Shown here one piece after another: positions 56,001 to 61,569 of a stretch of DNA of 64,000 bases (position 1 is the first letter of the stretch; each line of letters begins with the position of its first letter). Position numbers and translations under genes: made by a program. The notes beneath the pieces were generated by a model. It was not told the origin of the DNA, searched no databases, and worked only from the letters and a program-made list of their open reading frames with translations. Origin of the DNA: Psococerastis gibbosa (lineage: Eukaryota > Arthropoda > Insecta > Psocodea > Psocidae); the NCBI GenBank assembly GCA_963971405.1, contig OZ020485.1, positions 41,475,469 to 41,539,468 on the forward strand. The letters run 5' to 3'.

Positions 56001-59000
56001 ATTATGAACCGATTTTGATAAACTTGGCAAGTAGAGACTTCTCCTCAATACCTAGACTATGATCATTGGCATGATACCTACTAATATAATAGGGTAATAG
56101 CCATATGGCAATAATGTAGGAAAGTGTGGGACTCGAACTGACAATTCTTTGATTGGCAGTGAACAAATATCGCTGCATAAATAGTACAGATGCAAGGCCG
56201 TGCCCAGGTTTTGATTTCAGGAGGGGTCCAAATTTTTTTTAACGTAATTTATTAATGAATTAATGGATAAATTTTTCAAACCATACAGGTTTACACACAA
56301 GAATTTATTTCGGGGGGGGGGGGGTCCGGACCCCATGGACCACCCCTCTGGGGACGGCCATGTACAGATATACTGTATATCACAGGTTCGTGTAGATTTC
56401 ACCTAAGGGTTGTGTAGACTAAAAAAAAATGTGCATTCGTGTGTATGGAACACAAGTGGTGGGCTATGACAACACAAGTAGTCATTGCAACTTTAACACA
56501 AACTGTAGACTAACATTTACACCATTCTCTAGTGCTCATATTAACCAAATAGTTTAGATTTTACCCAACTTCAGCCACCAACGCAATTTTTATAAAAGGT
56601 ACATAGCAGCGTTGTATTTTCAGCCCCTTTTATTCGTGTGATATTTACTCAATACCCACGGCTAGAAAGTACACTGAACACCGAGTAATACTGACCCAAT
56701 TTTTGGCCTGCGTTAACACTAGTTTCGTGTAAATAGTCACCCTACACAAAATAGGTTGGTAGAACCCTATCATTGTGTAATGCTTACACTAATGACTTTA
56801 CACATATCACTTTGTTGATAGAAACCAATTGCTACTCTTAGTTTAAAACAAATTTGGGTAATCTTTACTTTATTGGGTAATATCCAAACAAGTCCCGGCT
56901 TACACAGCGTGTGTAAGAAATATTTTTTTCAGTGCGGTCGGGTAGTATCCATAGAATAAATATTTATGGCTAGTATACAATATAATTTTAACCTTTTTTA
57001 TCATTATAATCTTTTATTACTTGTGGTATTTTTGCCACAGATTCAAAGAGGGCGCGGATCTCTGTCGACGATGAGGACGAAGTCAAGGATGCGAGGAGGA
57101 GTGAAAGTTGCTCCCCCCGCCCCGCAAACTCAGTCCCCCTGCCTCTCGCCCCCTCCAGCCCTGCATCCTCCCCTGACTTGGCGCGCAACTCTATGGAGCC
57201 CGAAGACGAAGGTATTGTAACGCATTTCAACATTTTTTTTTCGAATGGCGCATGATGTAGGTCCACTATCGCTTGTAAAGTATCTGTAAGTAATACGAAA
57301 CGGCACGTACATCTGCCAATGCATAGTGGTGCCGTGCAGTATTTCTTACCGAGAACTTTCAAGGGAACCCTCAGTGCTTCAGGGTATAATTGCGAAATAA
57401 TTCCGATTGGTTTAATGCCGGCTAGTGGCTTTCTGGAAGATCCTCGAATATGTCATCTTAAGACTAAGCATAAGGAAGCAGTTCATAAAAACCTGCATGC
57501 TAAGTGTTTTATTAAACGGATGTGAAACCTGGACTGTAGCAGGCAAGGAACTGAATAGGCTCGAGGCGTTTGAAATGTGGTGTTACACAAGGATGCTTTG
57601 GATCAGCTGGAGGAGTGGAATGAAAGACTGCTACAAGCTATTGAAGAATAGAGACAACTGCGACCTCATATAAAAAGTAGAAGAGAAAAATGGGTAGGTC
57701 ACTAAATATCGTTCACACCATCATTGAGGGCAGTGCGGAAGGAACCACTAGAAGAGGGTGGTCGAAGAAGGAATTCATGGATCAACTGAAGGACGACGAA
57801 GGAGCTCGAACGTACCAAGAGCTGAAGAGGAAAGCACAGGATCGGGAGAGCTGGAGGATGCCGGGAGTTGCTGCCAACCAATTGTTGAGATTATGATCTC
57901 ATGAGAAGAAAGTGGCTCTTTCGTCGATCATGGGAGTTAGCAACCCCACACCCATCTTAATTGGCCAGCACCTAGCAGACTAACAAATAGAATTATTTCG
58001 AATTCTTTCGACCATCTTCCCGACAGCCACCTAATCTTCAACGAGCGAATGTATCCAATAAAATAACGTCAGCCCAACTAGGGTCTAGACCTGAGCACAG
58101 GTAGAGGATACTCTCTCATGATGACCCCAATTTATCCAATAGAGTCAATTAATGCTGGCTGGAATATTGCAGCAGCTTAAGAGTGTACAGCCCGTAGGGA
58201 ATTGGCAGCCCGAAATTTAATACTTTTTATGTTTTATTTAATTAACTAAGCATGTTACTATAGATTTGGCTCATCAAAGTTGTAGAAGACTACTTCATGC
58301 ATCATAATATAAGATATTTTTAATTTTCGAAATTGTAGTTTTTTCAGAAACATGCAAATATTTTATAAACAATAACATTTCACGTATAATCGATTTTATA
58401 AAAAAACTACAATTTCGAAAACTAAAAATACCTTATTATATGATGCGTGAAGTAGTCTTCTATAACTTTGATGAGCCAAATCTTTAATAACTTGCTTAGT
58501 TAATTAAATAAAAAATAAAAAGTAATAAATTTTGGGCTGCCAATTTCCTACGGGCTCTACACTCTTAATATGGTGGCTCCGTGTCCGACTATACGTCGGA
58601 ATTCTTTCCGACAATCCTTTTCTATCGATTACCCATGCAGACAAATTCACCTGTCAGATTTAGATTTAACAATTAGGTGAAGTCACTCTTAGTAGTAATT
58701 CAACTACAATAGGTACTCTTGAGTCTTGACTACTGGTAGATAACGTGCCTAGATTTTCTATATGAGATTCCAATAATATTTAATATATTATTTAAAAAAT
58801 TAATTAAACATGTAATATATTATTAAATGTCTTATACTTCAGATGCGGATCAGGACCAGGGCTCACCGTTACCTGAAAATTTATCGCTACCCAAAAAATT
58901 CGTCTCCAGGCAGCAGCCCAACCATCTTGCGTACCTACCTTACCACCATCAGTTTCATCATAACTTTGGGCAACAGCGGTCTCCAGTCGACATTCTCATA

Positions 59001-60151
59001 CGGGCCTTCCCCAATAGGCGAAGAAGCGACATTGAAGCAGTTTTACAGAGGTGTAAAGGTGAGAATAGTGCCTATACATTGTTAAATTATCACCAATCGT
59101 CAGTTGGTAGAGAGGGAATAGAGATCAGCATTACGGAACTGGAAGGTTTGGGTTTGATTCCTTCCATAAAACAGGACAAGTAGATTAGTGGTACAGACTC
59201 TGACTTTCACCCGAATTGTTGTTGGTTCGAGTCCCAGACTTGCTACATTTTCTGGCCATGCTTCGGAGGGCATGTAAAGCAGGCGGGCCCGGGCTTTCCT
59301 AGTTGAGTGTAAGAGAGGCCTTTTAGCCCTAACTCCACTAGGTTGGCTTAGTAATAAAACAAAAAAAGTAAATATTTATTTATTTAAAACAGGACATGTG
59401 ATATATATAATATATAATATTGTTCCAATATTCGATGCAATAAATATGGGTCTATCAAAAATGACCTTTATAAAAAGCTCACTACAATGTTATCAACTTT
59501 TTTTTAAAAGTTTATTTGTAGTATCAGTGTCAGGACATGTAGAGTAGGTAGTGGTACAGACTCCCAACTTTCACCCGAAAGGTTGTTGTTTCGAGTCCCA
59601 CACTTACTATATTTTCTGGCCATACTTCGGAGGGCATGTACAGCAGGCGGTCCCGGGCCTTCGTAGTTGAGTATAAGAGAGGGTGTTACAACCCTAACTC
59701 CGCTACGTTGGCTTAGTAATAGAATAAAAAGTTAACTTATTTAGTTTAAAACGTTTCCGCAGGTTTGTATTTTTATACGTTGTCCTTTTCAGGAGACGTT
59801 CTCCAGGCACTCGAGATGATGGTCTGCAATGAAATGCCAGCACATCAAGATCGTCTGGAAGATCCAAGCTCAGCCCTTGCTAACTTTCTTCCTAAATCAG
59901 CGTTTTCCCCCCTGGCGCCTCCCCACCTATCCAATTTCCACCACAGGTACAATGCCCAGGCTCACCGTCGCTTCCTCTCAGCGCCCTACACAGGTACGGG
60001 CTACCTACCTACCATAATCCGCCCTCCTACCGATTACCCCATGCCACTTTTGGGTCACCACCACGACGTTTATTCCACACTAGGCGAAAAAACGACTGCT
60101 TCCTCACCGGGGTCAAACACTGGAAGTGATAAGACGTCTTATTCCGAGTAA
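18565..60151 (+). CDS. dmrt99B: DMRTA-type DM-domain transcription factor (dmrt99B/DMRTA2-like), five exons
   Basis: DMRTA proteins are nuclear zinc-finger transcription factors of neural, olfactory and sometimes sexual development. Exons 18565-18726, 22646-22952, 57041-57211, 58843-59058 and 59793-60151 join in phase to 404 aa. The DM domain (37 to ~95) is split by intron 1: [18 protein letters not shown], then [20 protein letters not shown], with all zinc-binding Cys/His present and the [15 protein letters not shown] recognition helix. [14 protein letters not shown] and [13 protein letters not shown] point to the DMRTA1/A2/dmrt99B class, not the DMRT3/93B class (LSWLK). The DMA domain (~259-296, [20 protein letters not shown] to [11 protein letters not shown]) is split by intron 4. 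The linker is Pro/Ser-rich with an acidic DDEDE stretch. Intron 2 is ~34 kb and filled with transposons. Confidence 0.95.
19503..19682. mobile_element. hAT-type G-tract MITE
   Basis: The ends are CAGGCCCGTACCC and the complement of CAGGCCCATACCC, with inner G12 and C9 tracts. It has a perfect 8-bp target duplication CCTGTGCA (19495-19502 and 19683-19690). The CAGGCCCG start is the same as that of the intact hAT element at 35258. Confidence 0.9.
20195..20453 (-). mobile_element. tRNA-derived SINE (family 1), inverted, with (TAA)n tail
   Basis: Family 1 SINE body with box B complement GGACTCGAACC; the tail side is a (TAA)n microsatellite at 20201-20251. Confidence 0.85.
20901..21759 (+). mobile_element. 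(TCTG)n TIR element, copy D, full length
   Basis: Begins GCTTTCCAATTTATACGTAG and ends ATAAATTGGAGAGC...ACCGGTTCT, so the outer ends are inverted (GCTTTCCAATTTAT / ATAAATTGGAAAGC in better copies). The TCTG block is at 21024-21061. A poly-G tract occurs near 21292 and a mixed C-tract near 21631. No ORF of note. Confidence 0.85.
22378..22611 (+). mobile_element. family 2 SINE 21 bp upstream region of DMRT exon 2
   Basis: 234 bp bounded by a perfect 13-bp target duplication TATAACCGAGTTG (22365-22377 and 22612-22624). The downstream duplication ends only 21 bp before the first base of DMRT exon 2 (22646), so the insertion replaced most of the sequence that normally precedes the branch point. 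Confidence 0.9.
22646..22952 (+). CDS. dmrt99B: DMRT exon 2
   Basis: Residues 55-156 plus one base. It carries the second half of the DM domain with GHKRYC, CVCAKC and the [15 protein letters not shown] helix, then a Pro/Ser/Thr-rich and Asp/Ser-rich linker ([13 protein letters not shown]). Markedly G+C-rich. The acceptor is TTGCTGCAG and the donor CCAG|GTAGGT. Confidence 0.95.
24535..24620 (+). mobile_element. family 1 SINE fragment (5' part)
   Basis: Only the tRNA-like head remains: box A-like TAGAGTAGTGG and a mutated box B (GGTTCGAATCT). It is followed by R4 repeat sequence. Confidence 0.75.
24630..24793 (-). repeat. dispersed repeat R4, copy 2
   Basis: Inverted, diverged copy of R4 (shared segments such as TCGATGTCAACCCACACCG). 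Confidence 0.55.
25318..25405 (-). mobile_element. hAT-type G-tract MITE remnant
   Basis: A G-tract followed by GGTCACAAGTTT...GTAATTTTTGTGTTGAAAAG is the inverted right half of the 1405/8650 subfamily; the other half and the termini are absent. Confidence 0.5.
25986..26114. mobile_element. 129-bp palindromic MITE
   Basis: Inverted ends GTTTCCACATACGTTAATCG and the complement of GTTTCCACATACGTCAATCG; the interior has further inverted motifs (TGGTAGCAGA-like). It sits 41 bp upstream of the next foldback element. Confidence 0.75.
26156..26539. mobile_element. GGCGCC foldback MITE, copy 1
   Basis: 384 bp of almost perfectly inverted halves. Ends GGCGCCCATTCCACC and its complement; inner landmarks GACGTGGTAGCAGACATTCA and ATTGCAGAATTGACGG are repeated inverted. 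TA/TTA flanks the ends, so the target duplication is probably 2-3 bp. Other copies: 32157 and 61168. Confidence 0.88.
27374..27412. repeat. (TA)n microsatellite
   Basis: About 18 uninterrupted TA units in an A+T-rich setting just before a SINE. Confidence 0.95.
27470..27672 (+). mobile_element. family 1 SINE, full length
   Basis: Box A-like GGAGTAGCGGC, box B GGTTCGAGTCC and the conserved body, with an A-rich end. Confidence 0.85.
27729..27783 (+). mobile_element. family 1 SINE head fragment
   Basis: The tRNA-like 5' part only (GGACATGTAGAGTAGTGG...GGTTGCTGGTTC), cut off inside box B. Confidence 0.75.
28079..28267 (-). mobile_element. (TCTG)n TIR element, copy E, right part of an interrupted copy
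   Basis: Family sequence from AGAACCGGTCCGAGTTTACT to GGTCAGACCAAC. The following family sequence resumes at 31509, so this and 31509-32156 are one copy split by the 28268-31508 insertion. Confidence 0.8.
28268..31508. mobile_element. 3.24 kb insertion, TGTA...TACA ends, LTR-like, unclassified
   Basis: It interrupts a TIR element exactly and is flanked by CAAC on both sides (28264-28267, 31509-31512), where the uninterrupted family has CAAC once. The ends are TGTAAAGTG and CCCGCTACA, that is the TG...CA typical of LTR elements. At 28510-29020 one plus-strand frame is long but broken by stops (recognisable stretches [38 protein letters not shown]). 29220-29870 is extremely A+T-rich and AATAAA occurs near 29222. 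I found no direct terminal repeats and no reverse transcriptase. It may be a very large solo LTR or a non-autonomous element. Confidence 0.6.
31509..32156 (-). mobile_element. (TCTG)n TIR element, copy E, left part
   Basis: Continues the copy at 28079-28267, through the CAGA/TCTG block (32012-32056) to CTTTCC. Its palindromic end (ATACTACGTATAAATTGG) reappears at 32543 after the foldback element, so this copy has received two insertions. Confidence 0.8.
32157..32541. mobile_element. GGCGCC foldback MITE, copy 2, nested
   Basis: About 385 bp, inverted halves as at 26156. It interrupts the terminal palindrome of TIR element copy E (CTTTCC | insert | TTATACTACG), which places it later than that element. 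Confidence 0.88.
33668..33898 (+). mobile_element. family 2 SINE
   Basis: 231 bp with target duplication TAAATTGACAGGAA / TAAATTGACGGGAA (33654-33667, 33899-33912; one mismatch). Confidence 0.88.
35439..37877 (-). CDS. hAT transposase, ZMYM1-like (TTF finger, DUF4371, hATC)
   Basis: An 812-aa transposase that would cut and paste the surrounding hAT element. A basic N-terminus (residues 1-35) is followed by a TTF-type zinc finger (~120-195; YCFCCHIF with C153/C155/C156), then a DUF4371-type RNase H-like catalytic core. Likely catalytic residues are D328 (SIILDCTPD), D396 ([12 protein letters not shown]) and E754 ([13 protein letters not shown], in the C-terminal hATC dimerisation region). The CGCHSLNLV (424-432) and DTRW (481-484) landmarks of this clade are present. 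There are no stops or frameshifts. Related sequences are often annotated as zinc finger MYM-type protein 1-like. It is antisense to the DMRT gene, inside its intron 2. Confidence 0.93.
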   Translation of the reverse strand: MWKKLSGAGNERKRRAREAENEKQAAQMAKFLKRPGPHPDPTQPPSTSKESTVESEAQAVALDEAIFENLPCSEEERSFSMDIAKWPSYLSSQVIDMIVEEGPQNGKLDDDKYPKNEKGRHFSNSHFKKSMPNGEVYERQWLVYSNSTKKVYCFCCHIFKRTSRCHLSNVGSDNWHHLSRLLTSHEFSDDHQQALLTWLETAKRLKKCCGIDKGLQKQLEDEKARWSSVMERMIAITLFLAEHNLPFRGSKDTLYTPRNGNFLGLVQLLGQFDPVMMEHLRRVMQKESKHFYFSKNIQNEVIKLLADEVRGQILSKIRSAKYFSIILDCTPDISHTEQMSVTFRFFDVDEARVRECFLTYKPVADSTGAGLTGLFLDEIIDKYGIDMNDCRGQGYDNGANMVGHIKGVQSRIAKTYPRAFFNPCGCHSLNLVVADAAKTSIKSVSLFGVLQRLFVYFSNSTKRWKVVSEHLQNLSLKKVCDTRWESRINSLKAVRYQYAEVKRALEDEYEQSTDPVASSEAESLLVNLEKFEFLMALVIWYDVLFQVNLVSKTMQSETMDLSEATKIMNKCLKFLKEYRSTGFTSALITAKEIAEEAQITQEFETVRLRRKKKMFSYENQDESPTDPETAFRTSVFYPMIDTAINSLQLRFSQLSDINSTWQFMYDLKKIDHNGLNAACSDLESVLTHGALSDISGTELAQEIRSLSAFLGGDDGHPKGVLEFLAKHCWKDMFPNVWTALRIFITIPVTVAKGERSFSKLKLIKTYLRSVLADEKLSDLAILSIENEIANNLSYDHLIKKFASIKARKEKFQ
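38386..38429. repeat. 18-bp perfect hairpin in the hAT subterminal region
   Basis: Arms GCCGAGTCCAAGGGGGCG (38386-38403) and its exact complement (38412-38429) with an 8-base loop. It is G+C-rich and lies 45 bp inside the terminus upstream of the transposase gene. It may be a transposase-binding or promoter structure. Confidence 0.9.
39240..39735. repeat. 248-bp tandem duplication
   Basis: Two adjacent units of about 248 bp (39240-39487, 39488-39735) that differ mainly in their first ~60 bases. Shared landmarks include GAAACAGCGCGCGCAGCCAA. No ORF. Confidence 0.9.
39985..40137. mobile_element. hAT-type G-tract MITE
   Basis: 153 bp with ends CATGGACGAATAC and the complement of CAGGGACGGATCC, inner G/C tracts and a perfect 8-bp target duplication AGTGCATG (39977-39984, 40138-40145). 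A truncated relative begins CAGGGACGGATCC at about 40258. Confidence 0.9.
40339..40577 (-). mobile_element. family 2 SINE, inverted
   Basis: Perfect 12-bp target duplication CCTCACCTCCAA (40327-40338, 40578-40589). Confidence 0.9.
40772..40990 (+). mobile_element. family 1 SINE, full length
   Basis: Box A TAGCGTAGTGG, box B GGTTCGAGTCC and a (TTAT)n tail. One of the best-preserved copies. Confidence 0.9.
41080..41490 (+). repeat. dispersed repeat, matches 49290-49690 inverted
   Basis: Shares, in inverse orientation, a ~400-bp block including GTAGAGTATCGA, TGCCGTTGACT and CTGATTATGCCGCTGCTTGG-like sequence. Short ORFs inside have no recognisable family. Probably part of a retroelement. Confidence 0.6.
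41491..41694 (-). mobile_element. family 1 SINE, inverted
   Basis: Box B complement GGACTCGAACC, with an (AAAT)n side at 41480-41495 joined directly to the previous repeat. Confidence 0.85.
42062..42475 (+). mobile_element. LINE 3' end fragment
   Basis: The ORF 42076-42336 resembles the C-terminus of jockey-like RT proteins ([45 protein letters not shown]) and is followed by an AATAAA-rich tail ending near 42486. 5'-truncated. Confidence 0.6.
42624..42862 (-). repeat. dispersed repeat R4, copy 3
   Basis: Inverted match to 13851-14098 over almost its whole length (CCAACGACCCCATGGATTTC, TCACCGGCTACAAGCGATAA). Confidence 0.65.
43931..44688. mobile_element. nested inverted-repeat element
   Basis: The outer arms ACACATTGGCCACCCCTGGA (from 43931) and their complement (to 44688) are ~50 bp long. 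Inside is a second foldback (44008-44239, arms TTATAGAAATTTGGTATATT) and a diverged family 2 SINE (44390-44602). Confidence 0.75.
44390..44602 (-). mobile_element. family 2 SINE, diverged and inverted
   Basis: Recognisable from GTGGACCTCCTGATTATAGT to AACATGGTAAGGCCG; more diverged than the other copies and rearranged in the middle. Confidence 0.75.
44751..44958 (+). mobile_element. family 1 SINE
   Basis: TCAGGGCATGTGGAGTAGTGG head and box B GGTTCGAGTCC, with a small deletion in the body. Confidence 0.85.
44994..45170. mobile_element. hAT-type G-tract MITE
   Basis: 177 bp with ends CATGGCCGTAGCC and the complement of CAAGGCCGTAGTC and C15/C14 tracts. Target duplication GTAGAGCC / GTGGAGCC (44986-44993, 45171-45178; 7 of 8). 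Confidence 0.85.
46130..47090 (-). mobile_element. decayed LINE (jockey-like RT)
   Basis: Minus strand from 47087: [11 protein letters not shown], a damaged catalytic box (FFADML), [14 protein letters not shown], then after frameshifts [12 protein letters not shown] and [16 protein letters not shown] near the C-terminus. Multiple stops. Confidence 0.75.
47142..47821 (+). mobile_element. (TCTG)n TIR element, copy G, with internal deletions
   Basis: From GCTTTCCAATTTATACGTAG to ACAAATTGGAAAGCATGTT. It has lost most of the TCTG block, showing that the block is not needed to recognise the family. Confidence 0.8.
47839..49223 (-). mobile_element. decayed RTE-like LINE
   Basis: Minus strand, order as in an [16 protein letters not shown]...[13 protein letters not shown] and [19 protein letters not shown] (49223-48954), [16 protein letters not shown] in a shifted frame near 48900, [18 protein letters not shown] (catalytic box), [26 protein letters not shown], and [20 protein letters not shown] with GRPRM at the 3' end. 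Frameshifted and dead. Confidence 0.85.
49290..49690 (-). repeat. dispersed repeat, inverted match to 41080-41490
   Basis: See 41080-41490. It lies directly upstream (in the minus-strand sense) of the RTE-like RT and might be its 5' region. Confidence 0.55.
50405..50568. mobile_element. 164-bp MITE, CAGCAG termini
   Basis: About 32-bp inverted ends (GGCGTTTATAATACCGG segment perfect). The core GTAAACAA...AATTTTGAATAG matches the inverted core of 14647-14801 although the termini differ. Confidence 0.75.
50690..50745 (-). mobile_element. collapsed hAT-type G-tract MITE
   Basis: TTTTTTCGGGGGG... joined to GGGTTCAACCCCCCTTGG and GGCTACGGCCTTG: both ends of the 44994 subfamily with the middle deleted. 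Confidence 0.6.
52600..52697. repeat. stem-loop with 18-bp arms
   Basis: CGATAGGATGACATTTGG (52600-52617) and its exact complement (52680-52697), 62-base loop. It abuts the CACTA-like element's left edge. Probably a small MITE. Confidence 0.8.
53199..53373. mobile_element. 175-bp foldback MITE, ACCGTAGG termini
   Basis: Inverted halves ACCGTAGGGCC...TTCAGTTGTTAGC; the stem includes CTTTTTATAAATTATTCAG. It is inserted in the subterminal array of the CACTA-like element. Confidence 0.82.
54027..54820 (-). mobile_element. decayed LINE fragment (RT plus C-terminus)
   Basis: Minus strand: [19 protein letters not shown] (54730 region), LAYADDVV near 54590, [27 protein letters not shown], then [15 protein letters not shown]. 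Several frameshifts; 5'-truncated. Confidence 0.8.
56193..56362. mobile_element. hAT-type G-tract MITE
   Basis: Inverted relative of 9168-9322: ends CAAGGCCGTGCCC and the complement of CATGGCCGTCCCC, with target duplication TACAGATG / TACAGATA (56185-56192, 56363-56370). Confidence 0.87.
57041..57211 (+). CDS. dmrt99B: DMRT exon 3
   Basis: Completes Asp157 and encodes residues 158-213: [20 protein letters not shown], a Ser/Pro-rich stretch and [15 protein letters not shown] is a plausible nuclear localisation/acidic segment. G+C-rich. The acceptor is TTGCCACAG and the donor GAAG|GTATTG. Confidence 0.88.
57400..57905 (+). mobile_element. LINE 3' end fragment in DMRT intron 3
   Basis: Frames encode [32 protein letters not shown] and, after a frameshift, [13 protein letters not shown] and [16 protein letters not shown], the usual C-terminus of RTE/CR1-like LINEs. 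It matches 1673-1866. Confidence 0.82.
58177..58568. mobile_element. TTAA-flanked foldback MITE, intact
   Basis: 392 bp, near-perfect inverted halves from TTAAGAGTGTACAGCCCGTA. The same family as 4051-4675. It lies in DMRT intron 3, 274 bp before exon 4. Confidence 0.88.
58843..59058 (+). CDS. dmrt99B: DMRT exon 4 (first part of DMA domain)
   Basis: Residues 215-285 plus split codons: an acidic start, a His/Gln-rich [12 protein letters not shown] stretch, then [20 protein letters not shown] and AVLQRCK of the DMA domain. The acceptor is TATACTTCAG and the donor AAAG|GTGAGA. Confidence 0.94.
59171..59388 (+). mobile_element. family 1 SINE in DMRT intron 4
   Basis: CAGGACAAGTAGATTAGTGG head, box B GGTTCGAGTCC and a (TTTA)n tail. 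Confidence 0.88.
59530..59745 (+). mobile_element. second family 1 SINE in DMRT intron 4
   Basis: Same strand as the previous copy, with a small duplication near box A (AGTAGGTAGTGG). The two SINEs make up about 430 of the 734 intron bases. Confidence 0.88.
59793..60151 (+). CDS. dmrt99B: DMRT exon 5 (end of DMA domain and C-terminus)
   Basis: Completes Gly286, then [10 protein letters not shown] (end of DMA) and a ~108-residue tail rich in Ser, Pro, His and Tyr ([16 protein letters not shown]), ending in TAA at 60149-60151. The acceptor is GTCCTTTTCAG. Confidence 0.94.
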
Positions 60152-60450
60152 TGCTTGTAGATCATCATCTAAGAAAAAGTCGAAAGACCCTTACACATTG
60201 TACATTTTGTAATATAAACTATTATATTTTAGTCCCGAAGATAGACAGTTCCTTTATTAATAATGAGGGATATAAAATGCCTTCCCCATGGAAACGTGGT
60301 ACCCATAATATCAATGAACACTGTCTGAAAATGAGTTTAACAAGTGTTTTTCAAAATCCAGCACCTGAGAGAATATTATAAAAGACTGCGCATAATATGC
60401 ACAACTTTACATAAGGTAATATTCTGTGCTGCACTGTACTACTGAATTAA

Positions 60451-60456
60451 AATAAA
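60451..60456 (+). terminator. candidate poly(A) signal of the DMRT gene
   Basis: AATAAA 300 bp after the stop codon, in an A+T-rich 3' UTR. A canonical signal at a plausible distance; not proven. Confidence 0.45.
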
Positions 60457-61167
60457 TCAAAACATACTAAATTAGTTCCCTCCCTCTCTCATGTCTACTG
60501 TATAGTAAAATATTTATCAGAAACAACAAAATTTCTTAATGATACTAGATGCCACATTGAGTGTTTGCTACTGCGGATGGGTCGCTGCACACTAAACTAC
60601 TGCCCGCTTACCTATCTGTGAACTATATATTTTTTTAACTGTGATACACAAGCATAGCCATGGTGTCACCCTCTCGGAGTTAAATACCCGGGCTACCGGA
60701 TGCCTATTTCTGTTAGAGCTAGCCTATAGGCAAGTTTTCTATTATAATTATAACATTTTCAGTCCTCCAATCGCGTGCTACAAGGCAAGTCTATTGTTAA
60801 AGGTTAATGACAATGGTGTAATACTATTAACAAAGGGTTAGTTGGACTAGTTGACTATGAGGCCCATGCCTCTAATAAATATTAACACAACAGGCAATAT
60901 ATAAGTTAAATTAACCCTTTGTTTAATACTACAGGGCATATGCCTTGATTTTACCATCACCTACTGTATGTCCTACTTACGTTGTATTATAGTGATATAA
61001 GTTTCTAAGAAAAAAAATCAGATATTATAGTAAACATTACAGTATAATATGTGTACAGTGCTGTTTGATATGTATTGCACTAATATAATAATATTAATAC
61101 AGACAGTGCCAACATTTTTTTTATACCTATGAACCTTTTCCATATCGTTTTCTTCCTCATTCAATTA
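60457..61167. other. 3' flank of DMRT, nothing supportable
   Basis: A+T-rich. 60795-60850 shares a short segment (TTAACAAAGGGTTAGTTGGA-like) with 12690-12740; no gene or complete element seen. Confidence 0.4.
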
Positions 61168-61563
61168 GGCACCGATTCCACCGACCGGCTAGGGCTAAAT
61201 AGAAATACGGTGACGTGGTAGCAGGCATTCAAGACTTAGGTGGGGTTTCCATCGACCTCGCATTGCAGAATGCAAATGACATTGACGGAAATGTTTGTTT
61301 TACTCTATGCCATAGTTAAAATTGATCAATGATCATAGAGTAAAATCACAAACAAACAAACTAAAATTAAAAAAATGGCGTCATGGGATATGTTAAGTAC
61401 AAACATTTTAAAAGATTTCTATAAAAAGAAAAACAAACATTTCTGTCAATGGCATTTGCATTCTGCAATGCGAGGTCGGTGGAATCCCCGCCTAAGTCTT
61501 GAATGTCTGTTACCACGTCACCGTATTTGTATTTAGTCCTAGCCGGTCGGTGGAGTCCCAGCC
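61168..61563. mobile_element. GGCGCC foldback MITE, copy 3 (more diverged ends)
   Basis: Inverted halves with GACGTGGTAGCAGGCATTCA and ATTGCAGAATGCAAATGACA; ends GGCACCGATTCC and GGAGTCCCAGCC; flanked by TA. Confidence 0.85.
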
Positions 61564-61569
61564 TAAGAA

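Larger units (their letters stand above)
52700..56934. mobile_element. CACTA/EnSpm-like element, non-autonomous, with nested insertions
   Basis: Ends CACTCAAAAAA and the complement of CACTGAAAAAA, flanked by a 2-bp CG on each side (52698-52699, 56935-56936). Roughly 500 bp inside each end consists of degenerate 20-24-bp units built on ACACAACTTGTGTA...TTTAC in both orientations (52740-53190; 56370-56920, also 54950-55050 and 55390-55560), which is the subterminal-repeat layout of CACTA elements. No CACTA transposase was found. Nested inside are a foldback (53199-53373), a LINE relic (54027-54820) and a hAT MITE (56193-56362). Confidence 0.65.
22953..57040 (+). other. DMRT intron 2 (34 kb)
   Basis: No additional DMRT exon was recognised. 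The intron carries the intact hAT element, the 3.24 kb insertion, the CACTA-like element, several LINE relics and many MITEs and SINEs, listed separately. Stretches with nothing supportable are 22960-24530 (apart from (TAA)n and C-tracts), 24800-25980, 26830-27370, 32566-33650, 38499-39235, 42870-43925, 45180-46120 and 49700-52590 (apart from 50405-50745). Confidence 0.75.
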
